A stretch of 64,000 bases of DNA from Acanthochromis polyacanthus (lineage: Eukaryota > Chordata > Actinopteri > Pomacentridae), in the NCBI RefSeq assembly GCF_021347895.1, contig NC_067121.1, positions 17,991,962 through 18,055,961 of the forward strand. Direction: 5' to 3'. The translations under genes and the position numbers were made by a program. The notes beneath the pieces were generated by a model. It had not been told where the DNA came from. It ran no database searches and was given only the letters and a program-made list of their open reading frames with translations. Shown here piece after piece: positions 1 to 12,169 of this stretch (position 1 is its first letter; each line of letters opens with the position of its first letter).

Positions 1-1020
1 AGATTGTATATGGTCATGCCAGAAAATCCGTCCGAATTAAACTTGACTTTTTTTACTACCAGTTCTCAGCCAGGAATATCGGAGAGAAAAGAAGGACAAA
101 ACCCCAAACTACAATTTCCTTTTAACTATGCGTAGACATTGTTCGATTTAGTTCAGGTAAAATAAAGCTTTACATTTCTTCCATTTGTCTTATCAGCAGG
201 AGCATATCCACCCTCATTGCAGCTGCACTTGGTACAACTAAAAGTTGACAATCTATGGTAAATGAGCACTTATCAAGTCTGTCACTCTGTAGTCCTTTAG
301 CTCTTTGGTAACCCTTGATCTGTCAGGGGTGGAAGCTGAGCTCCTTGACATTTCCAGACAGGCAGCTACACAATGAGCTTGTATGGGTCCCACTGTGACT
401 TCAGCCCCTGGGAAGTGAAGAAAACAAAACAGCAGGGATGCAGGGAAGGAGGGGAGGTAGATACTTACTGCTTCTGGTGCAGAAACAAGGGATTGAAGGA
501 ATAAATAGAAGGAAGTGGTATGAAAGACAAGGTAGAATAGCAGTGCTCCGTAGAGTTCTGTTGGTGTCAAACAGTTTGCTGGCTGATTTTTGGATCATGC
601 TGTGGTAGTCACTAAATAAGCAGCAGTTGCTTTGTAAGGTGCAGAGCACACACAGTCTCAGCTTACAGTAGCGTATGGCTTAGAATCGCTGGATAGAAAC
701 CAACAACCAGCCACTTGCTTCCCTCTCACTTCAGATTGTAAACTTAATTCATATACCTAAAAATGACCAGATGAGACCAGGTGTATAGAAGGATATGACT
801 TAACCTGTGTGCACTAGGGGTAGTGTTCTTCCCCAACGTAATGACTGATGCTCATTCTGATCGTACACATACACTAACCTACAGTGTGCAACAGAGGTGA
901 ATACATCCCCGTGCGATACCACATGAATGTCAAATGATTCAAAATTGGATCACTTTTCAATAACTGTGTTATTATTGCATTGGATTAGGGTATTTGCTCT
1001 TAAAATCAATCAAAAAAGAA
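1..1020. other. no gene or recognisable repeat
   Basis: AT-rich sequence with a few short open frames on the minus strand between 253 and 649. These show no family motif and no convincing splice sites. Confidence 0.5.
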
Positions 1021-2190
1021 TACAGTGCTACAAATTGTAATTTTTATTTTCATTTAAATATTTTCCCCACTTAAATGTTTAAGATCATCAAACAAATTTA
1101 AATATTAGACAAAGGTAACCCAAGTAAACACAAAATGCAGTTTTTAAATGATAATGTTTTAGGGAAAGAAGCTATCCAAACCTACATGGGCCAATGTGAA
1201 AAAGTAATTCCCCCTTGTTAAGCTGCAACAAAACACTGCGATTCAAAGAAATTCAAGAATAGATCAGAAATAAGGTAATTGGCATCTATCAATCTGGAAA
1301 GGATTACAAAGCAATTTCCAAAGCCATAGGACTTCAGAGAACCACGGTGAGAGCTGTCATCCACAAATGGAGAAAACATGGAACAGCACAGTGACAGCTC
1401 ATCCAGGAGGTCGCAAAGGAACCCAGGACAACATCTAAAGAACTGCAGGCCTCAGTTAAGATCAGTGTTCATGATTCGACAATAAGGAAGAGACTGGGCA
1501 AAAATGGCATTCATGGCAGAGTTCCAAGGCAAAAAAATCATCTGAAGGATCCCCAAGAGTTTTGGGAGAATATTCTATGGACTGACGAGAAAAAAGTTAA
1601 ACTTTTTGGAAGGTGTGCATCTCATTACATCTGGCATTAAAGTAATACAGCATTTCAGAGAAAGAACATCATCGCAACAGTCAGCAGGACAACAATCCAA
1701 AACACACCAGCAAGTCAACTTCTGAATGGCTTAGAAAAACAAAACAAAGGTTTTAGAGTGGCCTAGTCAAAGTCTGGGCTTCAATCCGATTGAAATGCTG
1801 TGGCATGACCCTAAAAAGGCCGTTCATGCTGGAAAACCCTCCAGTGTTGCTGAATTAAAAAAATTCTGCAAAGAAGAGGGGACCAAAATATCTCTTCAGA
1901 GATGTGAAAGACTCATAGAAAATGCTTGATTTCAGTTGTTGATGCTGAGGGTGGCCCAACCAGTTATTAGGTATAGGGGGCAATTACTTTTTTTACACAG
2001 AGCCAGGTAGCTTTGAATAGTTTTTTTTCCTTAATAAAAAAAATCATTTAAAAACTGCAGTTTGTGTTTACTTGGGTTATCTTTGTCTGATATTTACATT
2101 TGTTTGATGATCTTAACCAATAAAGTGGGGAAATTATTTTTAAAAAATAAGAATTTAAGAAGAGGGAAAATATTTTTACATGACACTGTA
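1021..2190 (+). mobile_element. Tc1/mariner element, full length but inactive
   Basis: About 150-bp terminal inverted repeats (1021-1170 and 2045-2190) begin TACAGTG at both ends with TA target sites. The plus-strand body is a broken Tc1 transposase. It has a helix-turn-helix segment KVIGIYQSGKDYKAISKA near 1270-1320, WTDEKKVKLFG near 1580-1610, and WPSQSLGFNPIEMLWHD near 1760-1810, the region of the last catalytic acidic residue. Frameshifts, stops and internal deletions make it dead. The element is ~1.17 kb, shorter than the usual 1.3-1.6 kb. Confidence 0.85.
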
Positions 2191-3594
2191 CTTTAGAAAG
2201 ACTAAATAGAAACTTCTAGCCCCAGAGTAGAAACTCAGCAATAAAACTAAATGCACTGACACAAACTTGTGATCAGAGGAACAAAACTGTGTTCCCTGGG
2301 GATTGCTACACAGCTTATTGTTATAAAAAGAACAGTGAACACCACAACTTTCTCAGTTGTGGACCTACGTGCAGTGTCTTTGCAGCTAGCTCTACATTGG
2401 AAATAATTGTCAAAGGAACTGAAAAATCTAATTGTGAGGAAGCAAAACGACACATTAATTAGAAAAACATTAAAGTCAAGATAGCAGGTAAAAAACATAC
2501 AGAAAAGCAAGGATTCGGGAAGATCGGTAATTCACTTAAAATTAGCGAAAGCACAGTCACAGCAGTAATCAGGAGGTATACTGTGACTATAGGACCACTA
2601 GTCAGAGCTGCAGTGGTTGTTCTCGTAAATTGGCATCACAGACAACGCGCTACTTGTATAATATAGCTCTGAAAACCAGACAGGCAGGTGCTATTATTTA
2701 CTCAGTCTGTCTCAGTGTATTCTTTACCTGCTCTCTTGACTTAGTTGTTTGTCTAACTGGTGTGCCATTTTGGTTCCGAGTCATTCCATCTCATTTCAAC
2801 AAATCTGAGGAAATTTTGTTGCATGACCTCCTCTGATCATCGCCAAACTTTTTTTTTAACTATCCCAACATAAGAATAGATTACTTGCAAAGTTTTAACA
2901 TCATATGATTGCTATTTGCTAAGTTATAAAATATTTAAATCCCTATTTTTCCACTCGGAAATTGATATGTTAGGTAGAAAGGCTTGATTTAGGAAGATAA
3001 TACTGGGAACTGACTGATGATATAGACTTACAAGTGATCTGAAGGGTTCAAACACCTTAACAATAGAGCAGGAAAAAAAATTTGGAATGAATATACCCAT
3101 TTCTCTGTGGTACAGGGCAATTTAAAAATTTGGCGAAAATGGCATTTTTCAAGAATTTAGGCATTTTTTTCACAAATTTTAATAAGTAACAAGGTTCATA
3201 TGTTATAAAAATCTCAAAGTACCTTAAAAGTTCTCTCTAACCTAAAAATATCCAAGAGCTAGCTAGTCTCCTTAGACCTCAAAACGATGCCTATTTATGA
3301 AACAGACTGAAAAACACCATACATATATTGGCACAGAAACCAATGTGGGACATGGAGTAGAAACATGAAACTTTGTCTGTATAACAATAAACATCCGAAT
3401 AATTGATATCTGAAGTATCAACATTGTTTCTTGAATCCTTCATGGCCAATTTAACCAAGAAATGCACTATGTTTTATAGGCGTTTTTTTAGGAATTCTAA
3501 CTAATATATTGCAGTTAAAATGAGTTATATTGCCTTAGGTCCCATGTAAAACATGTAATTTGTCCCCAACTTATCACACCACTATTTCTGTCCT
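2191..3594. other. no gene recognised
   Basis: AT-rich intergenic DNA. Short open frames at 2247-2510 and 2630-2836 have no family motif and no codon-like character. Confidence 0.4.
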
Positions 3595-3830
3595 TTGAAC
3601 TGCTTGAATTTCTCTGAAATCAGGCCATCATCTGCACCAGATATGTGGTACTGTCCACCACGGCGTGTTGAAGGAGCAGTGATTGGACAGAGGATGTGGG
3701 CTGTAGGCACCCACACTACGTCATCCTTTCTAGGCCATGTGAACTTCTTGCTGGGACCTTTTGGGTGCATGAATTTCACTTGCAAATCTTCAAATTCAGC
3801 TGATAAGTCAAATACGATACCGAGGCTGTC
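3595..3830 (-). pseudogene. decayed coding fragment of an unidentified gene or transposon
   Basis: The minus strand reads for about 75 residues without a stop: DLSAEFEDLQVKFMHPKGP, then KKFTWPRKDDVVWVPTAHILC and PSTRRGGQYHISG. This looks like real protein (balanced composition, FMHPKGP and WPRKDD motifs), and I believe related segments occur near the C-terminus of uncharacterised fish transposon-associated proteins. A CTCAG acceptor-like site lies at its start. There is no start codon or partner exon nearby, so a relic or isolated exon is most likely. Confidence 0.4.
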
Positions 3831-3834
3831 CTGA

Positions 3835-4883
3835 GAATGCAGTCTGGGAGTGATGCCATTTCTTCTTATTCAGTTACTGTATGAAAGAAAAAACAATGTC
3901 TATATAATAATTAACTTCAGATATGCCCTTTGTAACTTATACTACGATGCTGATGCTTCAGATTCATCTTTCATCTTTAGTTGGTCATGTAAATGGTTCC
4001 TAAAAACAAAAACGAGGATCAAAATGTATAGTAAATTGATTCAGCAGTTGCTCATCTTTGGCACAAGAAACAAATATGAAAGTAAGTTCACACATACTTC
4101 ACACATACTAGTTCCTCCAAAAAAAATTTGAACCGCGTACCATGTATCCCACATGCACTTTTTAATGCCTAAAGTTAGGCTATTTTGGGTCTACACCTGA
4201 GTTCAACAGCCTATAAATCAATAAATAAGCTTTATTTTAATGTTTTAAAACTTCTACCTTATGCAACTTTCATTAGTAAAGAAGAAAATTCATTCTTTCA
4301 ATGTCTTTTCACAAGAATAAGTCCTAAAATAGAGGCATGAAAAACCCAAAATAAAGTCGCCCATGAAATAATAAGGATATTTTGGGAAATTCCACAGTCC
4401 AGTATTTTTTTATTTTCATTCATTTCTATACTTTTCTCACCAGAAGGGTAAAAGTTTTGGAAGGGGAAAAAATTCTGACCATGTAAAAGGAGTATAAATT
4501 GCTTTTTTTAGTAGTTTAAAACCCTAAAATCATAGGCGAGGATTAAGTTTGGACTGACTATGGGTATTAGATTAGATCATTACTGCTTATACTGTATGTT
4601 TATAACCATAATACTTTGCATTTGTTCATAAAATTACCCAAATAAAGCCCAAAAAATTTTTTGGGAGGATCTGAGAAAGTGGTGCAACAAGCATTTGTTG
4701 AATTGACATGGAATGACTCTTCCTTATGTTGTTCAGCTCTTGCTATCCAAAGCTTGTGTGATCCAGTTTAGTGCCAGCCTGTAGGCATTTTCAATTAAAT
4801 GAAATACTGAACTGTTCCTGTCTGCTTGGTTGTCTCTGCACTTTGTCCTCGCTGTGTCAATCAAGATACACCATGACTAAAAT
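3835..4883. other. no gene recognised
   Basis: AT-rich DNA with several A/T homopolymers. Nothing is supported beyond chance open frames. Confidence 0.4.
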
Positions 4884-5890
4884 ACACAACCAGTCAAAAG
4901 TTTGGACATTAAATGTTTTTCATTATTTTCATGACTATTTACATCAAAACTATAAATGAACGCAAATGGTATTATGTAGTAAACAGAAAAGTGTGAAATA
5001 AGTCAAAACATGTTATTTTATATTCTTCAAAGTAGCCACCCTTTACTTTTATTACTGCTTTGCACACTCTTGGCATTCTCTGGATGAGCTTCATGAGACA
5101 CTCACCTGAAATGGTTTTCCAGCAGTCTTAAAGGAGTTCCCAGAGATGCTGAGCACTTGTTCGGCCCTTCAGTCTGCAGTCCATCTCCTCCCAAATCATC
5201 TGGATTGGGTTTCGGTTAGGTGATTGTGGAGGTCAGGTCATCTGATACAGCGGTACCTGGTCAACTCACTCCCCGGTTAGGGTTAGGGTTAGGGTATTTC
5301 ACCCTTCAGTGTAAAAGGATATCATCCATGGATTTCAGCTAGTTATAAGTAAGTAACCTAAGCATATGGGGAGTGGGTTTTCTGGGGAGTGACATTCTGG
5401 GGAGTGAGTTGACCAGTATCTGATGCAGCACTCCATCACTCTCTTCTTGGTCAAATAGTCCTTACACAGCCTGGAGGTGTGTTTGAGGTCATTGTCCTGT
5501 TGAAAATTAAATGATGGTCCAACTAAGCATCGCTGCAGGATGCTGTGATAGCCACGCTGGTTCAGTGTGCCTTCAATTTTGAATAAATTCCCAACAGTGT
5601 CATCAGCAAAGCACTCCCACATTATCACACCTCCTCCTCTATGCTTCACGGTGGGAACCATGCATGTAGAGATCATCCATTCACCTTTTCTGTGTCGCAC
5701 GACTTGGTGGGTGGAACCAAAAGATCTCAGATTTGGACTTATCATATCAAAGACCAGATTTCCACTGGTTAATGTCCATTCCTTGTGCTTCTTGGCCCAA
5801 ACAAATCTCTTCTGCTCGTTGCTTTTCCTTAGTAGTGGCACAAGAAAATCTGTAATGCTGCTGATCAGTCGCTTTTGGAAATGCAAGAAT
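4884..5890 (-). mobile_element. Tc1-like transposon remnant with broken transposase
   Basis: The left end reads ACAACCAGTCAAAAGTTTGG, the familiar terminus of a common fish Tc1 family. The minus strand encodes much of a DDE transposase: NEQKRFVWAKKHKEW, then VKHRGGGVIMWECFADD, FNFQQDNDLKHTSRL and a later CLHEAHPENAKSV-like C-terminal part (5060-5100). Frame disruptions are frequent. The right TIR is not found, so the copy is truncated near 5890. A ~170-bp sequence is inserted at about 5246-5418. Confidence 0.8.
5246..5418. mobile_element. small TIR insertion containing TTAGGG repeats
   Basis: Inside the Tc1 copy, CTGGTCAACTCACTCCCC near 5251 is mirrored by GGGGAGTGAGTTGACCAG at about 5398-5416. 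The flanks ATCTGATACAGC and ATCTGATGCAGC look like a diverged target duplication. The left half has (GGTTAG)n-type repeats at 5274-5296, and the right half has three spaced copies of GGGGAGTG. No coding capacity. This would be a non-autonomous element of unknown superfamily. Confidence 0.6.
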
Positions 5891-6454
5891 TACTGCCCAC
5901 CAGAATAATGATAACAAGAAAAGCACTTTGTTACAACCTCTGTATCTAATGCCACTTAGTGGAAGTTTCTCTCCTTTCTCCCTCCAGGTGGGTGTAAGCT
6001 TGGTGTGTGGCATTGCGAACAGGTGTTGCCTATCAGTAATCACAGGGAGGAGGGAGTGATCAGCAACAACTCCCTCTCCACCATATAAACAGCCATAACT
6101 GTGTGCTGGACTGTTGCTATTTAATATTCTGAGTTACCAAGTGTGTTTCATACCGTTCTAAGCACACCATTTTGAGTGCTTAGAGTTTTTGTTCTGGAGA
6201 TTCAGTGTAGAACTTTCCTGACATTGTGTTACTGTGCTCAGGTTTGTTTAATTTCCTCCCGTTTGTTAGTGCAGTTTGGTATTCTTGTTTGTTCCCCTCC
6301 AGTCCTGAAGAGGTCACTCTTGAGTTCTTTAGTGCCCTGCTCTGCATCCACACTTCCTGTAAATATATTATATTTGTAAATCTTTAGTGTTTAAATTCTC
6401 TGTTGCTGTGTCTTCATTATCTGCATCTGAGTTTCTGGATTGGAATGTAGCACA
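5890..6454. repeat. possible solo LTR or retroelement end (weak)
   Basis: A T-rich tract at about 6060-6450 (ATATAAACAGCC, then GTAAATATATTATATTTG and ending TCTGCATCTGAGTTTC) has the look of fish retroelement ends, similar in style to 59030-59400. No terminal TG/CA pair or target duplication could be fixed. Confidence 0.25.
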
Positions 6455-6860
6455 CTTGGACATCGCAGTACTCCGTCAAAGCTGCTCAGTCGTATGATTT
6501 CCGACAGATGAAATCTTTCAAAAAATCTGTGGTCCACAGTGGTTAATTTGTAGTGTGATCGCTATCGCTATAGGTGGATATAGTGTTCACTTGTAGTCAT
6601 AGTTACAGTGATGCCGTGCTGCTATCTCACAATGAGGCAGAAATCTTTATAAAATCCATGGATCGAGACTATAAGCTGCATCAATGTTCAAATCTAATCA
6701 ATTGGTCCTTGTTTAATGTCTGACCTTTCTTGAAAATTTCATCTAAAATCCGTTTGTACGTTTTTGAGTAATGTTGCGAACAGACAAACCAGTGCCGATC
6801 GTCACAACTCCGCCGTGAGCAACAACAACACAGACGAGCAAGTTATTTAACATTCTGGAA
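6455..6860 (-). repeat. dispersed repeat family B, copy 1
   Basis: It shares long stretches with 8170-8640, 9510-10125 and 42025-42400: the CGCAGTACTCCG start, the ATAGTGTTCACTTG core, CTAATCAATTGGTCCTTG and CGTCACAACTCCGCCG. It is reversed relative to the 8-kb and 9.5-kb copies. Non-coding here; the class (LINE 3' end or DNA element) is not resolved. Confidence 0.6.
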
Positions 6861-6900
6861 AAACTTTTGTAAATTAATTTGCAGAAATGGATCTCCTATT

Positions 6901-7252
6901 TGGGCTGCACAGTGGAGTAGTGGTTAGCACTTTCACCTTGCAGCAAGAAGATCCCCGGTTCAAATCCCGGCCTGGGATCTTTCTGCATGGAGTTTGCATG
7001 TTCTCCCTGTACATGTGTGGGTTTTCTCCGGGTCCTCCGGCTTCCTCCCACAGTCCAAAAATATGCTGAGGTTAATTGATGACTCTAAATTGCCTGTAGG
7101 TGTGATTGTTTGTCTGTATATGTAGCCCTGTGACAGACTGGCGACCTGTCCAGGGTGTCCCCTGCCTTCGCCCGAGTTGGCTGAGATAGGCTCTAGCACC
7201 CCCCACGACCCTAGTGAGGATAAAGCGGTGTATAGAGAATGGATGGATGGAT
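6901..7252 (+). repeat. tRNA-SINE-like repeat family C, copy 1
   Basis: A copy of the widespread fish repeat with GTGGTTAGCAC, a tRNA B-box-like GGTTCAAATCCCGG, TTGCATGTTCTCCCTG, CCTCCCACAGTCCAAAAAT and a GGATGGATGGA tail. Other copies are at 46.27, 46.86, 48.4, 49.7, 58.1 and 60.4 kb. The open frames across it are not genes. Confidence 0.75.
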
Positions 7253-8169
7253 CTCCCATTTACAAATTAGATTCAGAATTCAGTACAATCAATAAATACC
7301 AAAAGTAAATGTAATGCAATTAACTAGATCTCTATCTTTTTTCCAGAACAACAAAAAAAGGCCTGTTTGGTTTCTCCATCCAAGTGTCTTTCCACTCATC
7401 TACAACAGGAGAGGCAATGGATTGTTAATATCTAGATTTCACTTGCACTGGACTGGAGCTGCTGTGATTTACCAGAACTGAGGAAAAATAAGCAGAAACA
7501 GAAAGATAACGCTGTGTAGAAATCAAAGTTAGCTCCTCTTCAGTTTATGGATGAAGTACTAGAATGCATCCATTAACATCTCTCTGTCCCTCTCTTTCAT
7601 CTTCATTACTTATTTTAACCGATATATAGCCTGTGTATGTGTGAGAGCATGCATTGGTTAAACACTACTATAGATGTAACGGTTCTCTCAGGCATTACGT
7701 GTCAGACAGTTTCCTGCAGTGGTCAGTCAGAGGGATAATGAAGGCAGATTCTGGGAGGAGGAGGTAGGCCTATGATTGACAACCCTCATAGTTCAAGAAT
7801 CTGTACTGAAGCCACCGTTGAGCTAAGTAGACAGTAAACACAAAATATAGGAAGATCAGAGAGGACACAAGCACGACACAGCAGGTTGTCAACTGTGGGA
7901 GGTCGGCCTCAGGTGAGGCCAACTTGCTTTTTCTCATCATTGGCAAGAAATGCATTCTGGGTACGTTGTCAGCTGTTACTGCTACCGTTACAGCAGAAAG
8001 CCTTTGTGGTAACTGGAATCACTGCACCTAAAACAAATCATTTTACCAGTACTCCCTGTGCTTTGGCATCAATGGCACACAACTTGTTTAGAGAAAAACA
8101 ATAAAAGTTAAGTCTTATTCTTGACAAACTTCTATGTAGCTTTTACTTTCTTTCACTAGCAGTAGTTAT
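7253..8169. other. no gene recognised
   Basis: Unique-looking intergenic DNA. Short frames at 7770-8104 lack any motif. Confidence 0.4.
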
Positions 8170-8660
8170 TTTATTTTTCTGTCACCAAGGAGACAGAGCC
8201 TCAGTGGAATTATGTGAAGATCGGTGTGGGTTTGTCTGTCTGTTAGCAACATTACTCAAAAACGAACTAATGGATTTTTATGAAATCTTCAGGGAAGGTC
8301 AGAAATGACACAAGGACTAAGTGATTTGATTTGGGCAGTGACGCGACTTATGGATCCACAAATTTTATATATTTATTTATTTTTATTTTTTACAGATTTC
8401 AGCTGTCGGAAATGATACAAAGAATGGGCAGCCATGGCGGAGTCACAGTCTGTATAATAATGAGTGTAGAGTTGGAGTCTAAGGAGCCAAAGCTTTTTGG
8501 AAGCAGTCATTGTTGGACGGAGTGGTACTGTCAAGTTTTTGACACTTGCAGGTAGGCTTCATTTTTGGAGCCGGTTGTTACGTCTATCTCTATTATACAG
8601 TCTATGGGTGGAGTACTGTGCTCTCTGAATGCTTCTCTCGTTGTTAGAATGTATTAATGA
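8170..8660 (+). repeat. dispersed repeat family B, copy 2, split by a MITE
   Basis: It contains TTAGCAACATTACTCAAAAA, GGTCAGAAATGACACAAGGA and, beyond the inserted MITE, GTGCTCTCTGAATGCTT. The last piece matches the CTCTCTGAGTGCTT end of other copies. Confidence 0.6.
8450..8609. mobile_element. MITE with AGACTGTATAATA inverted ends
   Basis: The left end AGTCTGTATAATAATGAG mirrors the right end CTCTATTATACAGTCTATGG. This is the terminal sequence of a common fish MITE that carries TTTTTGGAGCCGGT before its right end, as here. It is about 160 bp, without coding capacity, and splits repeat B: GCCATGGCGGAGTC before it and GGTGGAGTACTGTG after it. Confidence 0.65.
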
Positions 8661-9084
8661 CTTAATGCTGACCTTTGGTTTCAGAAGCAGCTTACAGCAG
8701 GAGGTAGAGCAAATGTGCGAAAGATACACAGAGTTTATTCTGTGTACAACTGTAGTTTTCACAAAGACTTATTCAATTGCATGTCTGAAAGTAAATGAAC
8801 ATTACACTGCTGTCAGTTTTTAAGGTCAGTGGTCATGGGTGACCTTTCTTCATCATTTTTTTAATCTACACTGCTAAAGCCAAAATTCTTGTTTCTCAAA
8901 TGGTAGTGTCTGCATAATCTCTTCTGCAAGGCTCAGTAGTTTCATACATTTTGTGTTAGTGAAAAGAACATTACTATGGTCTACTAAGCGGTGAGTTGGT
9001 TAGCATGCTAACTTCAGGAGATACCTCTGTAACATCATACATAAAACTTTAGGCATCAATGCAAAACAGTTATTCACATGCTGT

Positions 9085-9310
9085 TATTAGGAGGTAGCTC
9101 CTTATTAGGAGGTAACACTTGATTACTGTCCGCAAGGAGGTTACACTTTCATTACTATTTGTCTGACACCAACACTACAAAACAACTAGGCCAATTTCCA
9201 TGAAAGTTAGTGGAAAGTGTGATTGAGGACGTAAAACTGCATGACATGGAAGAGTGGACTATTGGCCTTGGTGGCCATCTGCACTCTCTCAGTGCCCTTC
9301 TAATTACTCA
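9085..9310 (+). repeat. dispersed repeat fragment
   Basis: It contains GTTACACTTTCATTACTATT and ends CTTGGTGGCCATCTGCACTC then TCTCAGTGCCCTTCTAATTA. That is the same ending type as family B but with a different 5' part. Confidence 0.4.
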
Positions 9311-9334
9311 GATATATATTCTTAAAATTTGTTT

Positions 9335-9495
9335 GACAGGTCAAGTTGAGAGACAGACAGGAAAATCGAGGAGAAAAATAGAGGGAAGACTTGCAGCAAA
9401 GGGTCATGAACTGGAATCAAACCCAGGCCACGGTGTCGGGGACTATAGCTCCTGTTCATGGGTCACCCACTTAACCAGTTGAGCTAATTACTCAT
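9335..9495 (-). repeat. tRNA-derived SINE, copy 1
   Basis: On the minus strand it starts near an A-box-like TAGCTCAACTGG, has a B-box-like GGTTTGATTCC (9412-9423), then TTGCTGCAAGTCTTCCCTC and a CTGTC-rich tail. The same structure is found at 40029-40204, and the family is common in percomorph fish. Confidence 0.65.
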
Positions 9496-9509
9496 ACATT
9501 TTGAATTAT

Positions 9510-10125
9510 GAGATGATCGCTGTTGGCTTGCCTGTCTGTTGACAACAGACTAATGGATTTGGATGAAATTTTCAGGGACGGTCAGAAATGACACAAGGAC
9601 CAAGTGATTAGATTAGGCAGTGATGTGGATTATAGTCTGGATACACGGATTTGTTAAAGATTTCTGTATTATTGCGAGATAGCTGTAACTATGACTACAA
9701 GTGAACACTTAGTCAGCTGCCTCCTGACGATCCCATGATTGCGATCCTACTACAAATCGACCGCTACGGACTTATCCGTCAGAAATGATACAAAGAACAA
9801 TTGATTAAATTGTGAGGGTGTTTCCGAGTCCCTTCAATTCTCGCTGCCTGCTACATATTTAGTTCACATAATTTAGCATCTGTACATGACGTAGACATAC
9901 GCAACACACACCTGTGCTCAGTGCAAGGTCATTCTGTTTGTGGGTACATCTATATTAAATGGCCACATTCTATGTTGCTGTGATTTCTGATCATCAATAA
10001 CTTAAAAACAAATGCTGCATTTCTAAAAAAAGAAAAAATAAAAGCTACATTTCTGACAATGCCATCTGGGGGAATAAGGAGCCTTGGCAGAGTATTGTGG
10101 TCACTGAGTGCTTTTCCAGTTAAAT
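9510..10125 (+). repeat. dispersed repeat family B, longest copy
   Basis: It carries the family markers GGTCAGAAATGACACAAGGA, ACAAGTGAACACTTAG and TCAGAAATGATACAAAGAA, and ends GAGCCTTGGCAGAGTATTG then CACTGAGTGCTTTTCCAGTT. At about 615 bp it gives the best outline of the family. Non-coding. Confidence 0.6.
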
Positions 10126-10510
10126 ATTTGCACTGATGATCAGAAATATTTTTAATGAATTTTGGGTTTCTCTTTATCTTTGCTGAACTGTATGATGTAA
10201 AAGGCTCGTGTTTTTTCTCCTGAGGTTTTTTTTTTTTTTTTATGTAAAGGGTTGGTTGGAGCTTCCTTATCTGAGTCAGTGGTCTAAAGACAGTCTGTGC
10301 TGTACAGACTTAACCTTCAGGATCTTGATCCAAACCAAAATTGAAATGGCTCCCTCTGTCTAACCATGTTCCAACTCTCCACAAAGTTTCATGACATTTG
10401 GCCTGGTAGTTAGAACCGACCAACACTGAAAGGATATGTCTGCCTTGGTTCTCACTTTGGCAGAAAAGAAGCAGCAGCAGCAAAAATGTGTAAAAAATCT
10501 TCATCTGCAA

Positions 10511-10838
10511 CACCGTTCAAAAGTTTGGGGTGACTTAGAAACGTAGAATTTTTTTAATGAAGATAACATTTCATGAATCAGAAATACAGTCTTGACATTG
10601 TTAATGTGGGAAATGACTATTCTAACTGGAAACAACTGATTTTTAATGGAATATCTACACAGGGGTACAGAGGAACATTTCCAGCAACCATTACTCCTGT
10701 GTTTAATGCTACATTGTGTTAGCTAATGGTGTTGAAAGGCTAATTGATGATTACAAAACCCTTGGGCAATTATGTTAGCACATGAATAAAAGTGTGTGTT
10801 TTCATGGAAAACATGAAATTGCCTGGGGGGTGATGGCC
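10511..10838. mobile_element. TIR element family A, copy 1
   Basis: It begins CCGTTCAAAAGTTTGGGGT and carries the family core: AATACAGTC, GGGGTACAGAGGAACATTTC, CTCCTGTGTT, GTTAGCACATGAATAAAAG and CATGGAAAACATGAAATTG. The inverted ends are GTTCAAAAGTTTGGGGTCAC-like. It is a non-coding ~340-bp MITE, probably mobilised by a Tc1/mariner transposase. Confidence 0.75.
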
Positions 10839-12163
10839 ACATAAACTGGTATTTACACAGAAAACAACACAAAGAACAGTGCACAGGTTGTACAAAGCTG
10901 CAGTATGATGCTAAAAGTGAGTCAGAAAAAAGTTTTTACAGACTGAAGACAAAAGGATAGATGAGTGGGTTTGTTCCAGTTATGTGGTAAATATATTCTT
11001 GTTGGTCATTAATGCCGCTTTCAACTGCTGCCTGTATAACAGCCTTGTCATCATCACATTTTTATTCTGCTTTTGAATGAGTTCCAGTTGTCCAGCGTCC
11101 CATAAGCCTCATTTCTTTGCCAAGTAGGCTTTACTAGTGTCAAAATACAAAAAATCCTAGACCTAATGTCCTTCTTCTTGCTACACCCTTCTAACTTACT
11201 AAATTCAGTCAAGCAGGAACATTTTAAGTGATATTTGAGTCTCCATAGAGGAGCTTCAGTACAATGCACTCTCTGCAACCAAACATGCTTCCCCTGCGGA
11301 CATGCATCCTTTAGCATATCAATACACAGTGTTCCGACCAATCATCAACCAGCTGCTGCTCGATCTGGTCCAATCAGACGACGGAGGCTTCAGTGTTTGC
11401 ACAGGCCCATACACCTGCTAGTTTGTATGAGTAGACACTTGTCTATTTGAGTGCTGCATGTTCCCATCCAGACAATAGCACAGCACAACTCTGAAGCCAC
11501 TCAATTTTTTTGCTTTATTTGCATTTTGTGTCTGTATCTACAGTGACAAAGAAATTCCAATTTGTGATCGAAAAATGACGCTCTGACCTTGCATAACTAG
11601 GGCCTGTGTCACTAGAGAAAAATACAAAAAGACAAACCAGTGTAAGTAAAACAAACATCACCAAGAACATTCAGCAAATGATCAGTTCTATCATCACCTA
11701 TTATGTGGATTTGTTCCAATGCAGCAGCCTGTAAAATATTAGAAAATGAAAATACCATTTCCCAAAGCACAAGAAAAAAGTTAAACCAAGAGCCTCCGCC
11801 TCAAAGATATTTAGATTACTGTGAAAAACTAAATATTTGGGGATTTTTGCTGAATAAATTGCCCAGGTGTTGCAGTATTGTGTGTTTCTATTTTTCTCTG
11901 TAGCTCAAATCCCACTGTCCACTGACAAACACAATCATTGTTTCTTTACCGTGCTTAGTTTTTTTTATTTCTGACCAAGACTCCCTGGAATTAAAGATTT
12001 TGTGTCTCAATGGGACTTCCTTGCTAAATCAAGGAGAAACAAAATGAAAAACTGTCAGCATTCAGAAAACCAGCGGAGGAGGCAGCTGACAACACAGTCC
12101 AATGATCTGAGGCTGAAACAAAAACGAACAAGCACACTTTAGTTTTTAAGATTTGTTCTTTTC
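10839..12163. other. downstream flank of the canopy gene, nothing recognised
   Basis: No family motifs, splice-consistent frames or repeats were identified. The chance frames at 11054-11450 and 11703-11903 are not supported. Confidence 0.4.
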
Positions 12164-12169
12164 TTTATT
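12164..12169 (-). terminator. poly(A) signal of the canopy gene
   Basis: AATAAA reads on the minus strand 108 bases after the stop codon. A T/GT-rich stretch follows at about 12120-12145, as expected downstream of a cleavage site. This implies a short 3' UTR of roughly 130 bases. Confidence 0.6.

Noticed and set aside
6887..7069. Small plus frame and similar ones at 46843-47079, 48310-48531 and 58115-58297
   Set aside because: All are the same reading of repeat family C.
9335..9495. Possible tRNA gene
   Set aside because: A- and B-box-like motifs are present but no cloverleaf closes, and the sequence continues into a SINE body; the same holds for 40029-40204 and family C.
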